Assembly (NCBI RefSeq): GCF_019599405.1
Contig: NZ_RKLQ01000001.1
Coordinates: forward strand, 310,001 to 374,000
From: Haloarcula salinisoli
GTDB lineage: Archaea > Halobacteriota > Halobacteria > Halobacteriales > Haloarculaceae
DNA: 64,000 nucleotides
Direction: 5' to 3'
In this document: piece after piece, positions 59,806-64,000 of the stretch
Numbering within the stretch: position 1 is the stretch's first letter
Layout of the letters: each line of letters starts with the position of its first letter
Position numbers and translations under genes: made by a program
Notes under the pieces: model-generated
What the model was told of the DNA's origin: nothing
Databases searched by the model: none
The model's input: only the letters and a program-made list of their open reading frames with translations

Positions 59806-62487
59806 ATGCGGTTCCAGCGCGTTTCGATGGAGTCGTTCAAGTGTTACGACGACGCCGACCTTACCCTCGACCCCGGCGTGACCGTCATCCACGGGCTCAA
59901 CGGGAGCGGGAAGTCTTCGCTGCTGGAGGCCTGCTTCTTCGCCCTCTATGGCTCGAAAGCCCTCGACGAGAACCTGGGCGACGTGATTACTATCGGGGCC
60001 GACGACTGTACCGTCGAACTGTGGTTCACCCACGCCGGTGGGGAGTATCATATCACACGGCGCGTGCGAAACACCGGTGAGCGACCGACGACTGCCAAAT
60101 GCGTACTCGAATCTCCCGACGGCACCTTCGAGGGGGCGCGGGCAGTCCGCCGTCGGGTCACCGAACTGCTGCGGATGGACAGCGAGGCGTTCGTCAACTG
60201 CGCCTACGTCCGCCAGGGCGAGGTGAACAAGCTCATCAACGCCTCGGCGAGCGACCGCCAGGATATGCTCGACGACCTCCTGCAGCTCGGCAAGCTAGAG
60301 GAGTACCGCGAGCGGGCAAGCGATGCGCGCCGCGGTGTGAAAAACGTCCGCGACGAGAAACGGAGCCAGCTCGACCAGCTGGACGACCAGATCGAGGCGA
60401 AAGAGGAGAAGGGACTCCACGAGCGCCTGAACAGCCTGGAGAGCGACCTCTCGGAGACGACCGCCGAAATCGACCGCATCGAGGGCCAGCGCGAGACGGC
60501 CGCCGAGACGCTGGAGCGGGCGACGACAGTCCTCGAAGAGCACGAGGAGCGCCGCGAACAGCTCACCGAGCTGACCGGCGATATCGAGAAGCTGGAGGGC
60601 GAGATTACGGAGACAGAACGCGAGCGCGAGCAGCTCAAGGAGCGCATCTCGGGACTGAAGACCGAGCGGACGGAGCTGGAGACGGACCTCGACGAGACAA
60701 TTGCGGCGACCGACCTCGCTGAGCCCGACCCGGACCGTGTCGAGGACCGTCTGGACGAACTGGAGGAACGCGCCGATGACCTCCGCTCGCGCATCGAGAG
60801 CCAGAAGCTCAAGGCCCAGAAACACAATAGCGAGGCCGAGTCGCGACAGTCGGAGGCCGAGGACCTCGACTCGCGGGCAGAAGCCAAGCGCGAGGAGGCC
60901 GACGATCTCGAATCGGCGCTCGAAGCTGCCCGGGAGACGGTCGCCGAGCGCCGCGAGAAGCTCGACGACATCGACTCGGAGATCGAGACGCTCGAAGCGC
61001 GCTTTGCGGACAGTGATATCGACCGCGAGTCCGCCGGTGACCACCGCGACTCGGTCGCTGGGGACCTCGAGGAAGCCCGAAAACGGGTGACGGAACTGGG
61101 GACGAAAGTCGAGAGCGAACGCGAGTCGCTCCGGGAGGCCGAGGCGCTGCTGGAGGAGGGGAAATGTCCCGAGTGCGGCCAGGACGTCGCCGAGTCCCCC
61201 CACGTCGAATCCATCGAGGACGACCGCGAAGGGGTCGCCGAGCTGGAGAGCGACCTGGAGGCGGCACGCGAGCGGGTCGAGAGTCTCGAAGACGACTTGG
61301 AACGGGCCGAGTCGCTGGCCGAGGCCGCCGACCGGCTCGATTCGCTCGAGTCGAACCGCACGAACGTCGTCCAGCTCATCGAGGAGAAGGAATCCGGCCT
61401 CGAAGCAGACGAGGAGCGGATCGCGGAGCTCCGTGAGTCGGCCGACGAACTCGAATCGGAGGCCGAGGAGAAACGCGAGGCCGCCAGCGAGGCCGAGGAC
61501 GAGGCCGCCGAGGCCCGCTCGGTCATCGGCGAGTGCAACCAGGAACACCAGCAGGTGAAACAGGCTATCCAGCGACTGGAACGGGTGACGGAGCTACTCG
61601 AAGCCGTCGACGACCGCGAGAACGACATCGAGCAGTTACGCGAGAAACGAAGCCAGCAGGCCGAGATGAACGAGCAGCGCCGCGAGCGACTCGCCGAGAA
61701 ACGCGAGCGAAAGCAGGAACTCGCAGAGAAGGTCGACGAGAACCGTATCGAGGAGGCCAGAAACGAGCGAGAGCGTGCCGAAGCGTACATCGAGAAAGCC
61801 GACGGGAAACTCGAGGAACTGCGCGAGGAGCGCGACGACCTGCAGACGGCTATCGGCGGCGTAACGAACGAACTCGAGGAGCTTGCGGAGTTGCGCGACC
61901 GCCGCGAGGAACTCGCCGATACCGTCTCGAAGCTCGACGCGCTGTACGACGAGAGCGAACAGCTCCAGGGGATGTACGGGACCCTTCGAGCGGAACTCCG
62001 CCAGCGAAACGTCGAGACGCTCGAACGGATGTTGAACGAGACGTTCTCGCTGGTGTACCAGAACGACTCGTACTCGCATATCGAACTCGACGGGGAGTAC
62101 CAGCTGACGGTGTACCAGAAGGACGGCGACCCGCTGGAGCCCGAACAGCTCTCGGGCGGTGAGCGGGCGCTGTTCAACCTCAGTCTGCGCTGTGCCATCT
62201 ACCGGCTGCTGGCGGAGGGTATCGAGGGAGCCGCGCCGATGCCGCCGCTCATCCTCGACGAGCCGACGGTGTTCCTGGACTCGGGCCACGTCACGCAGCT
62301 GCTCGACCTCGTGGCGTACATGCGCGACGAGGTCGGCGTCGCCCAGATTCTGGTCGTCAGCCACGACGAGGAGCTCGTCGGTGCGGCCGACGACCTCGTC
62401 CGGGTCGAGAAGTCCGCGACGACGAACCGTTCGCACGTCTCCCGCGTCGAGCGCATCGAGGAGACGGTCGCCGAGCTGGCCGACTAA
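59806..62487 (+). CDS. rad50: DNA double-strand break repair ATPase Rad50
   Basis: The 893-residue SMC-like ATPase pairs with Mre11. Walker [10 protein letters not shown] is at 30-38, followed by two long coiled coils. The zinc hook CPEC is at 454-457. The ABC signature [14 protein letters not shown] is near 782-795 and Walker [13 protein letters not shown] near 813. The stop overlaps the convergent gene's stop by 4 nt. Confidence 0.97.
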   Translation: MRFQRVSMESFKCYDDADLTLDPGVTVIHGLNGSGKSSLLEACFFALYGSKALDENLGDVITIGADDCTVELWFTHAGGEYHITRRVRNTGERPTTAKCVLESPDGTFEGARAVRRRVTELLRMDSEAFVNCAYVRQGEVNKLINASASDRQDMLDDLLQLGKLEEYRERASDARRGVKNVRDEKRSQLDQLDDQIEAKEEKGLHERLNSLESDLSETTAEIDRIEGQRETAAETLERATTVLEEHEERREQLTELTGDIEKLEGEITETEREREQLKERISGLKTERTELETDLDETIAATDLAEPDPDRVEDRLDELEERADDLRSRIESQKLKAQKHNSEAESRQSEAEDLDSRAEAKREEADDLESALEAARETVAERREKLDDIDSEIETLEARFADSDIDRESAGDHRDSVAGDLEEARKRVTELGTKVESERESLREAEALLEEGKCPECGQDVAESPHVESIEDDREGVAELESDLEAARERVESLEDDLERAESLAEAADRLDSLESNRTNVVQLIEEKESGLEADEERIAELRESADELESEAEEKREAASEAEDEAAEARSVIGECNQEHQQVKQAIQRLERVTELLEAVDDRENDIEQLREKRSQQAEMNEQRRERLAEKRERKQELAEKVDENRIEEARNERERAEAYIEKADGKLEELREERDDLQTAIGGVTNELEELAELRDRREELADTVSKLDALYDESEQLQGMYGTLRAELRQRNVETLERMLNETFSLVYQNDSYSHIELDGEYQLTVYQKDGDPLEPEQLSGGERALFNLSLRCAIYRLLAEGIEGAAPMPPLILDEPTVFLDSGHVTQLLDLVAYMRDEVGVAQILVVSHDEELVGAADDLVRVEKSATTNRSHVSRVERIEETVAELAD

Positions 62488-62906
62488 TCGGTGAGGAACT
62501 CGACGGCGTCGCTCGCTGTTTCTGTGGTATCGTAGCCGCGCTGGCCGAACACGTCCGCTTCGTCCACCAGTCCCGCGGCGCGAAACTCCCCGAGCAGGCC
62601 GTGGAGGTCGCTCTCACAGAGGTCGTAGCTATCCAGCAGGTCGTGGACCGATAGCGGGCCCCGGCGGTCGAGTTCGACCAGCAGCCCCAGCGCCCGGTCG
62701 TCGTGGGCGGCGGTGAGGGCCGTCCGGACGGCCTCGGGGACGGCGCTCGCGGCGGTCACGAGCGGGGACTCGCCGTCGACCGGTTCGATGGCCTCGTTGG
62801 CGACGTGTTTCTCGGTCCCCGTCTCCGGGTCCCGTACCAGGCTCGACTCGCCCGACTGCTTCAGCAGGACGTAGTGGGTGCCCGACTCGTCGCGGACGGT
62901 GCGCAT
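62484..62906 (-). CDS. Haloarchaeal protein of unknown function, winged-helix-like
   Basis: The 140-residue protein has an N-terminal beta-rich part ([21 protein letters not shown], part) and a C-terminal helical part that reads like a winged helix ([20 protein letters not shown]). No family is recognised for certain; I recall a haloarchaeal DUF7346. Its stop overlaps that of rad50. Confidence 0.65.
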   Translation of the reverse strand: MRTVRDESGTHYVLLKQSGESSLVRDPETGTEKHVANEAIEPVDGESPLVTAASAVPEAVRTALTAAHDDRALGLLVELDRRGPLSVHDLLDSYDLCESDLHGLLGEFRAAGLVDEADVFGQRGYDTTETASDAVEFLTD

Positions 62907-62930
62907 ACCCGCAGTTGCCGACGGGGCTGG

Positions 62931-63314
62931 TTAGCCGTTGTGGTCCGCGGGGTCGCCGTCGGCGTCGGTCGCGTCGCTCTCCTCGTCGCTGTCGCGCTCG
63001 GTCACGAACTGGCGGTACCGGAACAGTCCGTACGCGGCCATAATCGCGCCGACGACTGTCACGCGGATACCGAGGTCGACCTGCCCCTCGAAGTAGGCCA
63101 GCATTGGCCCGACAGAGAGCGCCAGTAGGGCGATATTGAACACGACGACGAGCTTCCAGAACAGTGCGGTCACCTCGGTGTTTGCGGCGCCCTCCGGTGG
63201 GTCCGGGGCCTCCGGGACGTCGGGGCCGAGGCTCGACGGGTCGAACTCGTCCGGTTCGTAGGGGCTCTTCTCGGAGAGGACGCCTTCGCCGTCCTCGTCT
63301 GGACCGTCAAGCAC
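62931..63314 (-). CDS. Membrane protein of unknown function
   Basis: The 127-residue protein begins at a GTG with a Pro/Asp/Glu-rich head. It has two membrane segments (about 50-70 and 80-100) and an acidic tail. It is conserved-looking in haloarchaea, but no function is evident. The gap to the next leftward gene is 32 nt, so a transcript shared with it is possible. Confidence 0.6.
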   Translation of the reverse strand: MLDGPDEDGEGVLSEKSPYEPDEFDPSSLGPDVPEAPDPPEGAANTEVTALFWKLVVVFNIALLALSVGPMLAYFEGQVDLGIRVTVVGAIMAAYGLFRYRQFVTERDSDEESDATDADGDPADHNG

Positions 63315-63346
63315 GACCGGACAGTCGGCCGCGGTAGATAAAAGTC

Positions 63347-63538
63347 TCAGGCCTGGTCACTGAGTGCGACAGTCGTGTCGGTCTGCACCCACGCGAGCGG
63401 ATTCTGGGCGTCGTAGAACACTGTCCCCTCCTCGGTCTCGTAGGTCTCGGTCGTCTGCACTGCCTCGGGGAGCGCAGGGTCCGACCGGAGCTCGTTTGCC
63501 CTATCCGACTCGCCGTCCGGAGATGCGCGGTGCGACAT
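63347..63538 (-). CDS. Short acidic protein of unknown function
   Basis: The 63-residue protein has an acidic N-terminal half and a C-terminal part with VFYDAQNPLAWVQTDTTV, a pattern I associate with a small haloarchaeal family. A minus-strand AGTATATG box near 63567-63574 lies about 30 nt upstream and supports ATG 63538. Confidence 0.6.
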   Translation of the reverse strand: MSHRASPDGESDRANELRSDPALPEAVQTTETYETEEGTVFYDAQNPLAWVQTDTTVALSDQA

Positions 63539-63630
63539 TGGGGTCGTCTCTGGGTATGACACTCTTTAGCATATACTTTGTGCCTGTGACAAAGATGTAC
63601 GCTACCGGGGGAGACCGCCGACCGCCGACG

Positions 63631-63640
63631 TTTTTATGTA
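63631..63640 (+). promoter_or_regulatory. TATA box of polB
   Basis: TTTTTATGTA, preceded by GCCGACG, lies 20-29 nt upstream of the polB ATG at 63660. The spacing suits a very short or absent 5' leader. Confidence 0.65.
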
Positions 63641-63659
63641 TCGTCTCGAAGGACGGGCA

Positions 63660-64000
63660 ATGAGTGAGGAGAGTCAAAGCGCCCTCGGGGACTTCGGATC
63701 GGACGGGGGCGACGACCGGCCGGCGGCGGAGGCCGCGGCCATCGCGGGCAACGGCGACGGGGACGCGAGCGTCGTCGACATCGACGAGCGCCAGTTTCCC
63801 GACGTCGAGGAGACCGTCGAGTTCGTGGTCACGCAGGTCGACTACACGGTCGAGGGACGGGGCGACGACGAGTTTCCGGTCGTCCACGTCTTCGGCCGGA
63901 CCGAGGACAACGAGGCGGTCCACGCGCGTGTCTACGAGTTCAAGCCGTACTTCTACGCGCCGACCAGCAGCGTCAGCGAGGACCGACTCCGCCAGTACGA
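63660..64000 (+). CDS. polB: Family B DNA polymerase, N-terminal part (cut by the window end)
   Basis: Only the first 113 residues are inside the window. After an acidic head of about 50 residues comes EFVVTQVDYTVEGRGDDEFP (20 residues, about 57-76), followed by VVHVFGRTEDNEAV and YEFKPYFYAP, the beginning of the exonuclease-side N-terminal domain of the haloarchaeal replicative PolB. The remainder, with exonuclease and polymerase motifs and any inteins, lies beyond 64,000. Confidence 0.85.
   Translation, partial: MSEESQSALGDFGSDGGDDRPAAEAAAIAGNGDGDASVVDIDERQFPDVEETVEFVVTQVDYTVEGRGDDEFPVVHVFGRTEDNEAVHARVYEFKPYFYAPTSSVSEDRLRQY

Noticed and set aside
1-64000. tRNA, rRNA, or RNase P / SRP RNA genes
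   Set aside because: I looked for clover-leaf ends, CCA-flanked stems and conserved RNase P/SRP blocks in the gene-free stretches and saw none. Elements A and B do not match these families.

Overview
The window is a compact, GC-rich piece of a haloarchaeal (class Halobacteria) chromosome. The encoded proteins are very acidic. It carries archaeal information-processing genes (TFB, Mre11/Rad50, family B DNA polymerase, a thermosome subunit), the archaeal-type aromatic pathway (ADH synthase plus 3-dehydroquinate synthase II), membrane LonB, an AglD-like glycosyltransferase, an archaeal SipW-type signal peptidase, and many zinc-ribbon microproteins. Codon use and gene style suggest something near Haloarcula, but no rRNA is present and the genus is a guess. 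I found no rRNA, tRNA, CRISPR array, transposase or prophage.

Layout. 1-9 kb: thermosome subunit with a strong TATA promoter; a 659-nt gene-free stretch holding a TTTAGGC/GCCTAAA palindrome; a zinc-ribbon microprotein and a DUF2085 membrane protein; SAM hydrolase/NadM; LonB and a CPBP membrane protease; an O6-alkylguanine-transferase-like protein without its cysteine; two small membrane proteins. 9-14 kb: trpCBA, ADH synthase and DHQ synthase II behind a 32-bp dyad containing TGTAC boxes. 14-20.5 kb: zinc-ribbon genes, a Get3/ArsA-like ATPase, CstA, conserved proteins of unknown function, and aroD. 20.7-24.3 kb: an 1167-residue secreted repeat protein. 24-33 kb: an orphan SPPY DNA methyltransferase, a soluble chemotaxis-type transducer, TFB, a YjjX-type NTPase, an AglD-like protein, a radical SAM-HhH protein and a DUF389 protein. 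33-48 kb: an ABC exporter, a DUF429 protein, a signal peptidase with secreted substrates and a regulator, Hsp20, an FAD oxidoreductase, a CoA Nudix hydrolase, an MFS transporter, an aldo/keto reductase, a DHH phosphoesterase and an epimerase. 48.2-58 kb: a nine-gene leftward run, the last eight tightly packed, encoding a type IV-pilus-like secretion machine (VirB11/TadA ATPase, TadB/C-like membrane protein, five pseudopilin-like or secreted proteins, one coiled-coil protein). 58-64 kb: mre11-rad50, small haloarchaeal proteins, and the start of polB.

The observation I rate highest is a pair of related, highly structured intergenic elements (about 28,013-28,166 on + and 45,764-46,028 on -). Each lies just downstream of a co-oriented gene. 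They share an order of sequence blocks and have three helices preserved by compensatory changes and G-U pairs. One strand segment could pair with either of two partners, so they look like a dispersed structured-RNA or palindromic repeat family. Other leads are the candidate trp operator, the SipW/TasA-like secretion locus, the 23-residue Q-rich repeat array of the surface protein, the pilus-like operon with a 1002-residue component, and the Cys-less alkyltransferase-like protein.
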